Assembly: GCF_000004075.3 (NCBI RefSeq)
Contig: NC_026658.2
Coordinates: forward strand, 1,860,001-1,924,000
Direction: 5' to 3'
DNA: 64,000 nucleotides
Origin: Cucumis sativus
Taxonomy: Eukaryota > Streptophyta > Magnoliopsida > Cucurbitales > Cucurbitaceae
In this document: piece by piece, positions 51,501 through 64,000 of the stretch
Layout of the letters: the number at the start of each line of letters is the position of its first letter
Position numbering within the stretch: position 1 is the stretch's first letter
Notes under the pieces: generated by a model
The model's database searches: none
Told to the model about the DNA's origin: nothing
What the model saw: the letters and a program-made list of their open reading frames with translations, nothing else
Translations under genes and position numbers: made by a program

Positions 51501-54500
51501 TTATCAGTATGTTTTGTTCTCATTATGCATATGAGCTTTCAATTCTTCAATGGACAAATTTACAAGAAAACTTAAAAGAAACAAATAATGGTAGAGAAAA
51601 ATACATTGTGGTTGTGGTCATTGAGGTTTGGGTTTGGTTGCATGAAGTTTTTTGAGTTTTCAAACTCAACATTTTAACCCATGAGGTTTGGTTATGTAGT
51701 CCCTGCTTTCAGTTTACTAGCCAATTTGTAACCCCTCAAGTTTAGGGGGACATGAATGAAACAAGATCACATCTGAATGAGATGAATCTTAAGGACATGA
51801 GAGGCTTAAAAGAATTGAAAGTTACTATCTATACCAACAATGTGTACATTCCTTTTCAGTGGCTCAATTATAAGACATTAATGTTAAGCGTGCTTAACTT
51901 GGAGGAATTTATGTTTGGTGACCTCAAAATTTTCCTAGGATGTTTGTGAGTGAGAACAAAACATGCTGAAAAGGCTCGTGTTGGTTTGTGGAGATAGTAG
52001 TTCACTTTCAAAAGACTTCAAGACAAGAAAGAATGGTGCTGCCAGGTTGCAGGGGATGCTAGGAAGTGTCGGGATCATCAGTTGTTGACTCCGGATTCCA
52101 AATCTTGATTCGAACTCTGGACCTAGGGCGTTACTTATAGTATCATAGCAGAATTTCTCCAAATAAGATGTGGTTCAGGGATGAAACAAGCAGAAGGTGA
52201 ACATGTAGTGTCCGAGTTTAGGAGGGGGTCATGAATCCCGAGATCACATATGTACAAGAGAGATTATGAGGACATTAAATTATGGTTAAGAAAGACGTAT
52301 AAGAATCAAAAGTTACTACCTATACCAACAAGTACGCATTCTTTTTAGTGGCTCAATCATGAGAACTTTGGACATGGGGCATTACACCAAATATTTCAAA
52401 AATCAAAATGGTTGGCATTGTCGTCAAAAAAATGGAGATAGTGACCTCCGTCAACATTATTATTGAGCTAATTCTATATTCTCAATCCATGCAAGGAACT
52501 TATCTTAAAAAATCCTTTGGTTTCATTGCACTAAATTTTTGAAATAGTGGTTTGGTTTGACCATGCAAATATAAACAACTTAACTTAGAGGTGAACTTTG
52601 GACTGTACACAAGCCGAAGGGTTTTTTCTTCCTTTTTTCTTTTTCTTCTGGGAATCATTTTTGAACACCTAGTCGTTATTGAAAGATTGGAATGAAGCCT
52701 GTCAACAATTTCTACATGTATTAATAATAGGGAAAAAAAGGTGATTTTGATCCTCAGTTGCCTTAAAACATAACAAACTGAAGGTTGTAGTGCTTTCTGT
52801 GCATAACAATACACTTTTCTTTTCTTTTCTTTTTTCCCTTTTTAGAAAAACTTTTCAGCAGTTGTTAATGCTTGATTAAGCAAAAACCTGATGAGAATAT
52901 TGATCTTCTCAAGTGTTTTGGGTTTCAAACAGCTTTGATCCAGGGGTTCACTAATATATAAATTTTATTCAATTCTTGTACATTATATTTTCTTATTTAC
53001 AGATAATTATTTTCTCAATAATATGGTTGCTGATTTTATACGTGGGCATAGCATCATTTTAGTAAATTTGTAGGACATCCAGGCCTCCAATTTCTTGCTT
53101 TTTCTGTTTTGTTTTTTTTTTTTTCCATTCGGTTCCCCCACTTAGTGCTGGATGCAGTTGAACAAGACTACAGTTTTCTTTCACACCAACAGTTTTTTCT
53201 TCTTTTTTCTTTAATATTTGGTAGAGAAACTTTAGATAGCTAGGCTGAGTATGAAGGGATTGTATGTTATATTGCCAGAACTTGGATGCTGCAGACGAGT
53301 TGGGCAGTTCTTTTCAAAACCAAGGCACTGACCTGGTTTTCAAAACCATTCAATCCTTGAATGCTTTGAGAGAAATACTCGTAAGAGGTCTTGAAAGTGG
53401 CTTACGAAATGATGCTTCAGATACTGCAATAGCCATGCGACAAAAGGTAAGCTAACTGAAAGTATTTATTTATAAAATCAATCAAGTTAGAGTTCTTTAC
53501 AGGTCTTATTTTGTGCAAGCGCAGTGGCGTCTTTGTGAGATTGGACTTGAGGACTACTTATTTGTTCTTCTTAGCAGGTACATTTTTTTCAGGCTTCCTA
53601 TAGCCTGTTTTCTTGTCTATTATAGAGGCCTACAGTGCATGGTGAATTGAATTGTTTGTAAAGCATCTATCTTAGATAACTCTGTAGGAAATATCTGGCA
53701 GTGGCGAACCTGTTTACTTCATAACTCTTACTCGGTCGACCAAACTTGGAGATAAGGTTAACCATAGTTGGAAGAGGCAGTAGACTCCTACAAGCGAAAA
53801 CTTTTTATTGTTTTTAAGCATAGGTATCTTTTGGATCTTTCTTCCCATTTCGGCCATCCTAATTTCAATGAAATTTTTGTAGGCATTTTAGGGAATAATC
53901 TTGACGTTAGCTCTTGGAGGCTGAAAACTGAAATTTTATTTAATTGGATGGTCTGTTATTATCATCATAATTGTTTTTGTTTATTACCACTAATATATTC
54001 CAGATGGAGGGTACAAACTGAAAGTTGGTCTATTCTAATGGTCTCTAATTATCACTGATGTTGTTAGATTCCTAAATGTGCTGGAGGCAACAAGCGGTGC
54101 TGATTGGCTGGCAGAAAATGTGAAGTCAAAGAATGTAAGCTCTTGGAATGATCCACTGGATGCCCTAATTTCTGGTACTCATCAGCTGGGTTTATCTGGT
54201 TGGAAGCCAGAAGAATGTGTGGCTATTGTAAATGAGATTGGTGCTTGGAAGGAGAAAGGTCTCGCTGAAAGGGAAGGTAATGGTTGCCTTTAGCATACCA
54301 TAAAAAAATTTTCTTTTTGCTTAAAATTAACAAGATCAGAAAATGGACTTCCTGTTTATTTATTGATTTTTATGGGAAAAAGAACGTTGAATTAAAGATT
54401 AAATTATAATTTTAGTCGGTAAACTTTCAAATACATGTCTAATAAGTCTTTAGCCTACTTAACATTTTTTAGAATTCATGAATCTATTGTGTACCAAATT

Positions 54501-57500
54501 GAAAGTTTAGTGTCCTATTATACAAAATCTAGTTATTTTTAATAGATATGTCAGTTTTAAAAACTGACGAATATATGTTATGGACTTATAAGACACAAAA
54601 CTAAAAATTTAGGGATCTGTTAACACTTTTAAATTTCAAGGACCTATTGAACACAAACTTGAAAGTTCAAAGATTAAACTTATAATTTAACTTTGATTGA
54701 AATATGCATTGTGTATATATATGACTACTTCTAACTTCTTAATTTTTAATTTTAACTATTGTAATGTTTTTCTTAACCTTTTTCTATTATATGATACTTC
54801 ATATAAAGATAATGTGAAAGAAGTAACAAAATTTGCAATACATTAAGAGTTGAAGGAGCTAGTTACTGATGTTGAAACCAATAGGGCCTTGTGTTAAAAT
54901 GTAGCATAAACATTCTACCAGACTTTTCTTTCTACTTCTACATAATCTAACATATTTTAAAGAACCTAAAATCTTTTTTTTTTCACCTATATTTCTTTTC
55001 ATGTCTATAAATCTTTTCGAAAAAAAAGAATCGAACTCTTTAGTTTAAATGTTCCAACAATTGTTGATCATATATTCACAAGTGCCTGACATCTTTATTG
55101 TGCTTAGCAAATGTGCAACACATATCCAACTAATGTTTACATGAATTCTATTTGTTCAATATTTGTTGGAAATGTATTTATTGTGTTTACCAAAGGTCTA
55201 ACATATGTCTAACAAATGTGGGTGCACTATTTATAATGTGAGGACACATTACCCAAATTAAGGTGTTCATGTTCATAGCTCTGAATCAATTGACACTTCT
55301 ATGACTGCCTTGTCCTTATCAAGGAAATGAAGATGGCCAAAAAATTTGGGGATTGAGGCTTAAGGCTACTCTTGATAGAACAAGGAGGCTGACCGAAGAA
55401 TATTCCGAAGCACTTCTTCAAATATTCCCTGAGAAAGTTCAGGTATAAATATTTCTATCATTCATAAGCACGAAAGAGCTACTTACTGAGATGGTAACTT
55501 TGACTTCCTGGACAATGAACTCAACCAATGGACTAATGTGTGTTTTTGTGGGCAACAGTAAATTTATTAATAGCCATAGTTTCTGTGGAATATCACCATT
55601 TTTAAGGACAACCTTTGTCTTAAACTTCTGTAGAGGATTTTATGGTTCTTCTAGTTGCAAAGTTTGGAATTGTAACTTGTCTTGTGCATAACGGAACATA
55701 CATATTTGATTGGCTTTTCATTTCAGATGCTTGGAAAAGCATTTGGGATCCCTGAGAACAATGTGAGAACATATGCTGAAGCTGAAATTCGTGCTAGGTA
55801 TAATGGTTTGGGGTAATTTTACTTTATCTTTATTACTGTGTGTCAGTCAAGAGTTGATGCTGGTCTGTTGGGGAAATACAGTGTAATTTTTCAGGTATCA
55901 AAGCTATGCACTATTCTTCTGAAAGCAGTCAGAAGTTCACTTGGATCACAGGGCTGGGATGTTCTTGTGCCTGGATCTGTTGAAGGAACATTTGTTCAGG
56001 TGATGATCTATTTATTTGTTTTACAAGAATCAAGTATTGAAGTAAAGAGGAAGTTACAGAAGTTAAGTGAGTTCACAAGCACTGCAATCTATCTCATCAT
56101 ATGTTACATTAAAACACATACGTAAGCTAGAACTTGCATGTAGTGTATCTAAAGTCTAATCTCAAGGCACGGGCATACTAACCTAAGAAAGAAAAAAGGC
56201 AAGTTAGAGATCCTAAAAGGAGCTTACAATTTACCATTGTTGTAGCCCTAGACGGGGAACTCTTGTTGGGGGCAAAGAGCTTCATTTGAGCAATAGAATC
56301 TAGGGTAAATGGCAGTTTTTTTTTTTGGGTGAGAAATTAAGGTAAAGTTTCTGTATTGAAGAAAGATGCTAGAGTGAGGATTGATAGGAAAGGCTTTGAC
56401 TAAACATTACTTAAAGACATAATATGAAATGGATTGATTACTTAGCCTGCAACCCACATGTTATGTAAAGATATCTACATTGCCTACTTGTTAAAATTTT
56501 ACCATTGTGCAACTGTAATTGCAAGTCTGTCTTCAGGTTGAGAGGATTGTTCCAGGGTCTCTTCCAACATCCATAGAGGGCCCTGTTATTCTAATGGTTA
56601 ACAAAGCTGATGGCGATGAAGAGGTTTGAAGTTAAATATCTCCTATCACTTTCCCTATCTATCGTTTCCCGTTATTGTTTTGCACCTCTTTCTTATGACA
56701 TTGATGGTAGCATTAGAATGCGCCGCCATGAAAGAAAAGAAAATAAAATGATGTTAAAGTCAATTATTTGCAGATAACAGCTGCTGGAAGCAACATAACA
56801 GGAGTTGTGCTACTACAGGAACTACCTCATTTATCTCATCTTGGTGTAAGGGCTCGTCAAGTAAGTTTAACTTCTCTAAAAGAGTGCCTTTATCAAATGC
56901 TGTTGTACAGTACCAATGAAAGTATGTTTGGCCTTTGTAGGAAAAAGTTGTATTTGTGACGTGTGAAGATGAGGAGAGAATTTCTGTTCAGCAGAAACTT
57001 CTTGGAAAATTTGTGAGGTCTGTACTCTTCCTCCACTACTTATGGCTTTTGGTTTATGTTCTTATTCATGGTGATTGTATGGTGATTGTAGGATGGAAGC
57101 ATCGGCAACTGGCGTTCATATATGTCCTCCATCAGATTCTAGCACCAATAATTTTCCTATTGGCACTGATAAATTTCCTGCCAGGACTGCTCCAGATGAA
57201 TATGTGTTTACTTTTGGAAAGTCCAGTATGGAAGATCCCTCATTACCTCCCTCGGGAGCTCCCTACTCGAAACAGGTTCCATATACTGTAGTCAAATCAT
57301 TTCTCAATGATGTTGGGACATATCTTCCTTCTTTAAAAGATCTCCAAAATTGCTTCACCAGAATTTTCTCTAATAGTGTATTTATCTTTCTCCTGATCAG
57401 AAACGGTAACTTTTTTGTCTAGGAAATTTCTTCTGGAGTAGTACCGCTTGCTGATGCAGGTGCTCAAATTGCGGGAGCAAAAGCTGCAGCTTGTGGTCGT

Positions 57501-59386
57501 TTGGCTTCTTTGGCTGCCATCTCTGAGAAAAGTACATTTTGAATCTAACCTTTTTTCCTTAACAAAATCTATATGTAATTATATGCATCATAAATTTGTC
57601 TTTGAAGAAATTACGCTCCGGTTTTAAACTTTCCCATCTCAAATGAACCGGAAGGAAGTCCTAATACAGTGCATAAGGAAATTTCTATTAATTACATCAT
57701 GGGAGTAAATTGAGTCGGTCATTAGAGAAGTCAATATTTGCACGTACCTCTTCATCCAGGTACACCAAAGAAAAAGACGTACTTTATATTTAGGAGAGGT
57801 AAGTACTTAGAAATATCAATATTCAAATAGTATTTACTTTTGTTGCTGCTTCATATATTTTGAAATAATTAATCCCAGAGGTTTCATGTGAACTTGTAGT
57901 TATTAGTCTGTATTTGTTTCTGCAAACACTTCCGTTATGGAATTCCAATGCTCCGATTCCCCTAGTGTGGCCTTTTTCCAATTTAGATTATCTAAAGGCT
58001 CTTGTTCTGTTTAGGAATTGCTATTGCAGATTAGATTATTTGCGAAGTCTCTAAATGTGGATGAAGTCTAAAGTAAAAATCATTATATAGATTGCACGAG
58101 CTTAACAAAATCCGCTCCTGCCCCATAGGCCAAGAGCTCAAACTCTCAGACATCAAAGATCTTGCTTATCTGCTCACCCAAAGAGGAAGTAAATGGATTT
58201 CTGTTCTGTAAATCATGATTGTAGATGAGCTGGCTAAATTTCATTTCAAACTAAACTATAAAAGAAAAAAAGTGGAAGACTTCGAATGGTTCCAAAAAAT
58301 TTGTTATGTTTTGTTATTTCTGTCATCTGGTTAATGCACGGTGAGACTTCAGAATTGCTTTAGTCTGATGTGATTTATGGACGCTTGAACTTATCACTGA
58401 TAATGTCATTTATCGTTTATTTTTACTTCGGAGATTCTTATATTACACAACCACCAGCCATTGATGAATAAATTTTTTTGGCAGGTTTTACAAATCTAAA
58501 GATTCCAGCTGCGTTTCGAGTCCCTGCAGGGGCAGTGATTCCATTTGGTTCTATGGAATCGGCACTCACTCAAAGTAATTCCATGAAAACGTTCAAATCT
58601 ATTTTGGAACAAATAGAAACAGCAAAAGTAGGAGTGGAACTAGATGAACTCTGCAAACAACTACAGGAGTTGGTGTCCTCCCTGCAATTGTCACAAGACA
58701 TGATAGATAGTGTGGGGAGAATATTTCCTGAAGATGCACGCTTAATCGTCCGGTCTAGTGCCAATGTCGAGGATTTGGCTGGCATGTCAGCTGCTGGACT
58801 TTATGATTCAATTCCAAATGTAAGTTTGAGAAATAAAACTGTCTTTAGCAATGCTGTTAGCAAAGTATGGGCATCATTGTACACTCGAAGAGCAGTTCTA
58901 AGTAGACGAGCTGCTGGGGTACCTCAGAAAGATGCTCTAATGGCAGTGCTGGTGCAAGAAATGCTTTCTCCCGACTTATCATTTGTTCTACACACATACA
59001 GCCCAACCGACCAAAACGACAAGTCCGTTGAGGCTGAGATTGCCTGTGGACTTGGCGAAACTCTGGCTTCTGGAACCCGCGGCACACCCTGGCGTCTTTC
59101 ATCTGGGAAGTTTGATGGTCAAGTACAAACACTGGCCTTTGCAAACTTCAGTGAAGAACTAAGAGTTCTTTCTACTGGCCCCGCTGATGGAGAAATGGCA
59201 CGTTTTACTGTAGATTACAGTAAAAAACCACTGTCCATTGAACCTAAATTTCGTGAACAGCTAGGTCAACGTCTTTGTGCTGTTGGCTATTTCTTGGAAT
59301 GCAAGTTTGGCTGTCCACAGGATGTCGAAGGCTGCACCGTGGGTGATGACATTTATATAGTCCAAGCACGCCCGCAACCATTGTAA
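45587..59386 (+). CDS. GWD3: Phosphoglucan, water dikinase, chloroplastic (PWD)
   Basis: Nineteen exons encode about 1241 residues: 45587-45798, 45926-46646, 48809-48895, 48975-49106, 50015-50140, 50261-50439, 51251-51335, 53279-53446, 53525-53577, 54068-54276, 55324-55442, 55727-55797, 55882-55999, 56537-56623, 56774-56860, 56941-57017, 57092-57275, 57423-57531, 58485-59386. PWD phosphorylates C3 glucosyl residues of starch already phosphorylated by GWD, with ATP giving AMP and Pi, which opens the granule for breakdown at night. Visible parts are a Ser/Arg-rich plastid transit peptide (1 to about 65), a CBM20 starch-binding domain (about 85-180, SEELGSWKN and [10 protein letters not shown]), an acidic repeat linker (about 190-250), the conserved [23 protein letters not shown] and [25 protein letters not shown] region, the phospho-His segment [13 protein letters not shown] (His near 811), and a C-terminal PPDK-like ATP-binding domain with [22 protein letters not shown], ending VQARPQPL. 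Exon 2 uses the in-frame acceptor at 45925. Confidence 0.95.
48102..48278 (+). repeat. tRNA-derived SINE (Au-like) in PWD intron 2
   Basis: TTGGTCTAGTAG (A-box type) is followed about 45 bases later by GAGTTCAATCC (B-box type), then by TTTCCTTGACACCCAAATG and AGGGTCAGGTGGGTTGTCC. From memory these resemble the tail of the widespread plant Au SINE. It has the same direction as PWD. The ends are approximate because no target duplication could be fixed. Confidence 0.6.
48315..48385. repeat. Dispersed repeat, partial copy in PWD intron 2
   Basis: GTTAAATCACTTACTAACCC, then AAAAGCTTAAG, then AATTTAATATTTTATCACTA. The same order of words recurs at 48515-48590, so two copies lie close together in one intron. 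Confidence 0.5.
48477..48595. repeat. Dispersed repeat, copy 2 in PWD intron 2
   Basis: GGGGCTTGAACACATGATTTCC, then GGTACCATGTTAAATCATTG, then CAAAAGCTTAA, then TAATTTAATATTATACCACT. It is related to 29488-29583 and in its second half to 48315-48385. Confidence 0.5.
51736..51878 (+). repeat. Direct repeat in PWD intron 7, copy A
   Basis: Shares with 52212-52362 the ordered words AAGATCACAT, AAAGTTACTA, CTATACCAACAA and AGTGGCTCAAT. The two copies lie in the same direction with about 335 bp between them, which suggests the ends or an internal duplication of an unknown mobile repeat. Confidence 0.5.
52212..52362 (+). repeat. Direct repeat in PWD intron 7, copy B
   Basis: Partner of 51736-51878, more diverged at its left end (GAGTTTAGGAGGGGGTCATGA against AAGTTTAGGGGGACATGA). 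Both copies are followed within 30 bases by a GAC-rich or ACTT-rich break point. Confidence 0.5.
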
Positions 59387-59446
59387 AACATAGGGTCTTT
59401 TCAATGACCTGCTGCTTGGATTTAGAAAGATGTGATGATGAAGTTT

Positions 59447-59452
59447 AATAAA
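59447..59452 (+). terminator. Probable polyadenylation signal of PWD
   Basis: AATAAA lies 61 bases after the stop codon. Plant signals are loose, so this is only a likely site. Confidence 0.4.
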
Positions 59453-61885
59453 CTACCTGCTCTGTTGTTATTCTACCATCTCAAGTACACTAAGTCCCAA
59501 AATAAAACAACATTGTCTGAAGTTCATTAGATATAAAGAGGAAGCTGTGTAATTAACTGCTGTTGTGTTACAGTTTATTAGTAAAGCCATAGATTAATCT
59601 AATACGTTTTGTATCAAACTTAATTCATCATTGGGCAATGCTACTATCTTGGTAGATTATTATAGCCTATAGGTGGGTCTGATGTAGTGATGACATGTTT
59701 CTAATATTATTTTCTTGTAATTTATTCAATAAACTATTGCTTTTTCAACAGGTCAATTGCCATTTCAAGACTTGACTTCTTTGATTGCAATTCAATGTTA
59801 ACCTTGTTTTTGTATTAATTATTTCAATGTATTATTTTGCTTCTTTTTTTTTTTCTATCGATTTAGATGTGAAAGTTTGGGAATTTAATTGTATATGTCT
59901 TATTCCAATTAAATTTTGACTTGAAAATGGGAAGTGATTATAAGAGGTGTTATAGAGTCAAAAGTACAGCTTTATGAAATGAATTTTAAATAACAAAAAA
60001 ACAAAAAACCATATGATATATTATTTAAACGTCTTAATTTATTTTTTAAATGTAACGATATCTTTTGTTCACTCATATGTACTTTTAATACATCTAAACT
60101 TTTAGTTGATAATCTTGATTTGTTAATCAACATTGAGTGTGTTTGGAACATTCTCATACCACACCCAATAAGAAAATTGAAGATAATAATTAGAAGGGAG
60201 ATTTATAGATAAACGTGAAATGTTTTCAAACAAAATTGAGATTAATTAAGAAGAAAAAAAGAAAGTAAAAAAGCATAAAGACACACCAACGAAGATTTGA
60301 CAAATACCCACCAAACTAATTATCAATCACCAAATAGTAATAAGAAAAAGGGAATGAAAAGATTTATTGATTTAAGTTTGGAGTAAGAGTTAAGCAAAGT
60401 AATAAGAACAATAAAACACCATAATATGTTGGGAGAGCCTGCCCACTCCTATATGATTCTTCCCATTTTAACCTCTCATAATTAAGCTTTAACTAACCTA
60501 TAATCATTGAATTCAACCACTAACAAACAAAAACAAAATTAGTGACAACTCTAACCTTTTAATAATGTTTTTCTAATAGACCCCATTTAATCATTTTAGA
60601 TATAGATGTGTGTCGACTATTCAATACATCGTATTTCAATTTAATAAGAGTGATACTATATACAAAACTCTCTCTAATCTAACTACCATCAATATCAACC
60701 ACAAAAAATGACACAAAATATTATCACTCATACTTAGTTTAAATTACATATGGTTTGCACTCATTCACCTATATACAATTTTAGGATGGACACAAATAAT
60801 TAAGCTAAAAAAAGTTTTATGAATTTTTTATTTTCTAAAAGAAGAAAATGAAAAGTTCTGATTTTATTTATTATTTAAGAGAAATTAAGTGAGGAAGTAT
60901 ATCTATTTTTTGTTGGCACCACATGAATGACAATTAATGCCATTGATAAGATAATAAACCTAAAAGGGAAATATCCCACCAAACTTTCTTCCAATTCTTT
61001 TAATTAAAAAAATGATTTTAATAATTTTAGAATTTCTCCTAGTTATATATGTAGCATCAAATTTTTCCTTAGAAAGTGTACTAAGTTTATCAATTGTATC
61101 TGTATATTTGTAAAAAGAAGAAATTTTAGATAGGACATTTTAAATATATAATTTTCTCATAGTAAATTTTGATTTTTGAATTCAAATGTGAAATTCTCGA
61201 TAGAGAGAAAGACTTCGAATGAGATCTTTTGAAAAGATTAGTAGAGAGAGGTATTGAATTCGAAAGAAAGGAGGAAAGAAATTCATCCTCTTTTATAAAG
61301 TTGTTATCTATTTCAATCTCAACTCTCTTATACTTGATTTTTAATCAAGTTTGAGTCGTCTTATAGATTTATAGCTTAATATTCAATTTGAATTTTATGT
61401 TTTTTCATTTAAATAATGAAAACTATATAAATTCTAATATAATTTTCTCATAAGTGAAGTCTAAGACTAAGATTAACAAAAATAATAATAATAATAAAAC
61501 TTCCACGTACCTCAATATATCCGTTGACATAAAAATTATTGTAATGTAAAGTAAAATAAAATTTATTTTCAAACTTCTATCTTTATTGTACTAAAACAAT
61601 GTTATCGACATATTTGATTGAACTAACAAACGATAATCTATCCTATTAGTCGATTGACAAAAGATGGTAAAAAGTTTCGTAAGAGAAAATAAATGATATA
61701 ACAAAAACAATGAGAGAGAAAAGTTATATATATATATATATATTGAATGAACAAGTGAATAGAGACACAATTCCAATTTGGATTACAGCAAAAGCTTAAT
61801 GGAAAAAAGTAACACAATAATGATAATAAAGCCAAAGCTATATCTCCAAATATAGGAATTAGAAGAACAACACTAAATATACTAT
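59453..61885. other. Intergenic AT-rich DNA between convergent genes
   Basis: No gene recognised. A stretch at 60125-60230 beginning GTGTGTTTGGAAC resembles the edge of a plant MITE and shares GATAAACGTGAAATGT with 18346-18361. A TA run lies at about 61727-61744. Minus-strand frames reaching up to 61916 are alternative frames over the last RhoGDI exon and its 3' UTR. Confidence 0.5.
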
Positions 61886-63533
61886 TCATGATGAAGTAGA
61901 GGGTGTTGTTGGCCACTTCTTTTGGATTTCAAAATGGTAACTCACATCCAAATAGCACTTCCCATCATCATCCACAAACTGTGTTTAACAACAAAACAAT
62001 CAACCAAACTTCAATTCTCTACTTAATTATACTTTCTGGAAAAAGCCAAATCTATAATTTTCAAAAACAGAAGATTAGAATAATCAAGCAGAGTCTAAAA
62101 AATGCTTTTGTCTTTAATTACCTTTGTTCTTGCAGAATAGGATCCTCTTGCAAACATTCCAGAGGGTGTAGTTTCTTCTTCCATTTCATACACATAAGGT
62201 TCCTTCTGAGGACTGAAAGTTCCAAGCATTTTCTTGCTATAATCCACTGCCAAACACAACGACAGTTCAACCACCAACAATCAAAATATCGACCATTCAA
62301 TTGTTCTACACAGATATACTGATAAAATACTTTTGTATGTCAAAATATTGAAGATATATATCGCGAGAGATATTTAATATTGATCTTGCAATCCCTTCAA
62401 TTCATGGATATATCGACATGCAGATGAATATTTTCATCCTTTGGATCCAAAACCCATCAAACCAAAAGTAAAAAACAAGTTTTATTTCGACTTGTTCAAA
62501 TGACATGAAAACCAACCTCTAACCCCAGTCTTCCAGACAGTGTTCGTGTACTTAAGACCCGAGACAATGTTCCCAGCAACGACGAAACTGAACAGAAGTC
62601 GGTACCGAGAGCCTTCCTTTAAGGCGAAGAGGCAGCTACTAGTCTTGGAAGTTTTGGTAAATGGCAATGGGAGCACAAGATCTTGTCGCCCTGGACATTG
62701 GATGGTTAGGCTCAGGATTTTCACTTCTGCTTCTTTGCTTTCTGCTTTTCACCATAATAAAACATACATTATTTTATCTTATTATTCAACTTTGCTACAA
62801 ATAATGTGTGAAGGTAAAACCTTAAACCCTTCTATTTCTCTTACTAAATTTAAGAGCAATACATAATTTTTCATAAACTATAGTTCTTAATAAAGTATGG
62901 TTGGCAAATGAAGTATTTGGAAGATTTTGGCTTATATATATCATAAAAGAGTTATTTAGTTATGATTCTTAACATAAACCACAATTACAATAACAATATC
63001 ATAGTAATTTTTTTTTATTTTGAAAAGAAAAACATGTTGATTACAAAGAAGAATTAAGGTTTATTTTCACCTCCAATGGCTGAGAGATCCACACTACCCA
63101 GCAGCTGTTCTTTCCATTTCCTCAAGCTTTCATCATCCTAAAACCAAATTACGTGATCATTGAATCGCAAACGCAATTGTTGCAATAGTAAACTTAGATC
63201 AATCGAAATTAACAAATGAACTTAAACATTTCTAGAAAAGGAAGGTTCAATCTCTCCTCTATGCAGTTTTACTAAAGATATATGGTTGACGTACTCTAAG
63301 TAAGTTAACCATCTTTAAAATTTTACCTTATCTTTTTCGAGTTGTTCTTTAAGAGAGAATAGAGGACCGAGATCCATTATTTCTCTCTCTCCCTTAAGTT
63401 TGTTCTCTTCATCTTCTTCAATGATCTTCTCTTCTTCTCGATCTTTTATCGTGGTACCAAGTTTTTCCTCTCTCACTTGAGGATTAAACTTAACATTATC
63501 CTTAGTCGAGAGAGAACCGACCACGGTGGACAT
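61886..63533 (-). CDS. Rho GDP-dissociation inhibitor (RhoGDI)
   Basis: Five exons on the minus strand (63533-63327, 63137-63071, 62741-62517, 62246-62122, 61978-61886) encode 238 residues, the usual plant size. RhoGDI extracts ROP/RAC GTPases from membranes and keeps them GDP-bound, for example to focus root-hair growth. The N-terminus (1-69) is charged and disordered, ending LGPLFSLKEQLEKDK. The domain starts DDESLRKWKEQLLGSVDLS. The immunoglobulin-like fold follows: EAEVKILSLTI, GSRYRLLFSFVVAGNIVSGLKYTN, VWKTGVRVD, and then YEMEEETTPSGMFARGSYSARTKFVDDDGKCYL, the family signature split by intron 4. The last exon ends with FEIQKKWP and a short Thr/Ser tail. All four introns have GT-AG borders and consistent phase. 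Arabidopsis SCN1/RhoGDI1 is the closest named type I recall. Confidence 0.95.
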
Positions 63534-64000
63534 TGTAAAATGGACAAAGGAAAAGAAAGAGAGTTTTTAGAAGATACCTTGCTAAAAATAGATGTTTGCC
63601 TCACCCTTTTATATAAATAAAAATTGTGGAAGGTAAGAGAGAGAAGGGTTAATTAGGGCAAACAATATAATTACTATTATTTGTCTTAAGCAAAGATCAC
63701 CACCCAACCCTTTTTTCAACACACACAATATATATACACACACTAACTATTAATTAATAATGTGGTATACCAACTCAGAAGGATGCTGCATTAAACCATA
63801 AGTTACATCATCAAATTATGATGTTATTATACCTAAGCTTTTGTCATTTTGTTAAAAGAAATATTCCCTTCATTCTTTTGGTAACACTTTGTTTTTTGTT
63901 TTTATAAATTGTGTTTACTTATATTATGATTTGGTATCTCTAATTAATACAAACATTTGAATCTTTTTTAAATGAATAGATAGATTGAAGCGGTCTCTAT
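63534..64000. other. RhoGDI promoter region
   Basis: Contains the probable TATA box on the minus strand (63607-63615) and A/C-rich simple repeats (near 63718-63742). No other gene seen before the window ends. Confidence 0.5.
63607..63615 (-). promoter_or_regulatory. TATA box of RhoGDI
   Basis: TATATAAAA on the minus strand lies about 75 bases before the ATG at 63533, leaving room for a leader of about 45 bases. Confidence 0.55.

Noticed and set aside
61591-61916. Hydrophobic minus-strand protein of about 92 residues
   Set aside because: It overlaps the last RhoGDI exon and its 3' UTR in another frame; the RhoGDI reading explains the sequence.

Overview
The window is nuclear DNA of a eudicot plant. 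It is AT-rich, with GT-AG introns, tRNA-derived SINE remnants, an LTR retrotransposon, and gene families and intron positions typical of higher plants (LAZY1/IGT, group IIc WRKY, DUF3339, plastid phosphoglucan, water dikinase, MUR3-type GT47). The protein flavour suggests a rosid, and my impression is a cucurbit, but nothing here proves the species.

Layout. 1-8 kb: a small secreted cysteine-rich peptide gene with a late-nodulin/NCR-type cysteine pattern (1026-1350), then a young Ty1/copia element (2691-7926) with identical 170-bp LTRs and a 5-bp target duplication. 8.5-13.8 kb: a five-exon LAZY1 gene (gravitropism, branch angle). 13.8-21.2 kb: a long gene-poor AT-rich stretch. 21.4-22.6 kb: a WRKY75-like group IIc WRKY factor. 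24.3-25.9 kb: NTF2 (Ran import), convergent with a two-exon single-pass membrane protein (26380-28640, minus). 30.5-33.2 kb: two minus-strand DUF3339 genes. 35-39.8 kb: a tandem aldo-keto reductase pair, of which the first is a broken, internally deleted copy and the second is complete. 41.5-43.2 kb: an intronless GT47 glycosyltransferase of the MUR3/XLT2 type (minus). 45.6-59.4 kb: a 19-exon phosphoglucan, water dikinase gene (PWD/GWD3) with SINE and other repeats in its larger introns. 61.9-63.5 kb: a five-exon Rho GDP-dissociation inhibitor (minus).

The genes are independent single transcription units, as usual in plants; I see no operon or multi-gene pathway. Exon boundaries were read by eye from splice dinucleotides, reading-frame continuity and family conservation. 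Where exon lists are given, the joined lengths are multiples of three.

I did not find a previously undescribed multi-component system. The most interesting items are the NCR-like secreted peptide, the GC-rich repeated leader of the copia element, the degenerate aldo-keto reductase duplicate with a fortuitous mini-intron, the shared 3' UTR intron site of the DUF3339 pair, the G-quadruplex-capable promoter of NTF2, and the two competing acceptors at PWD exon 2.
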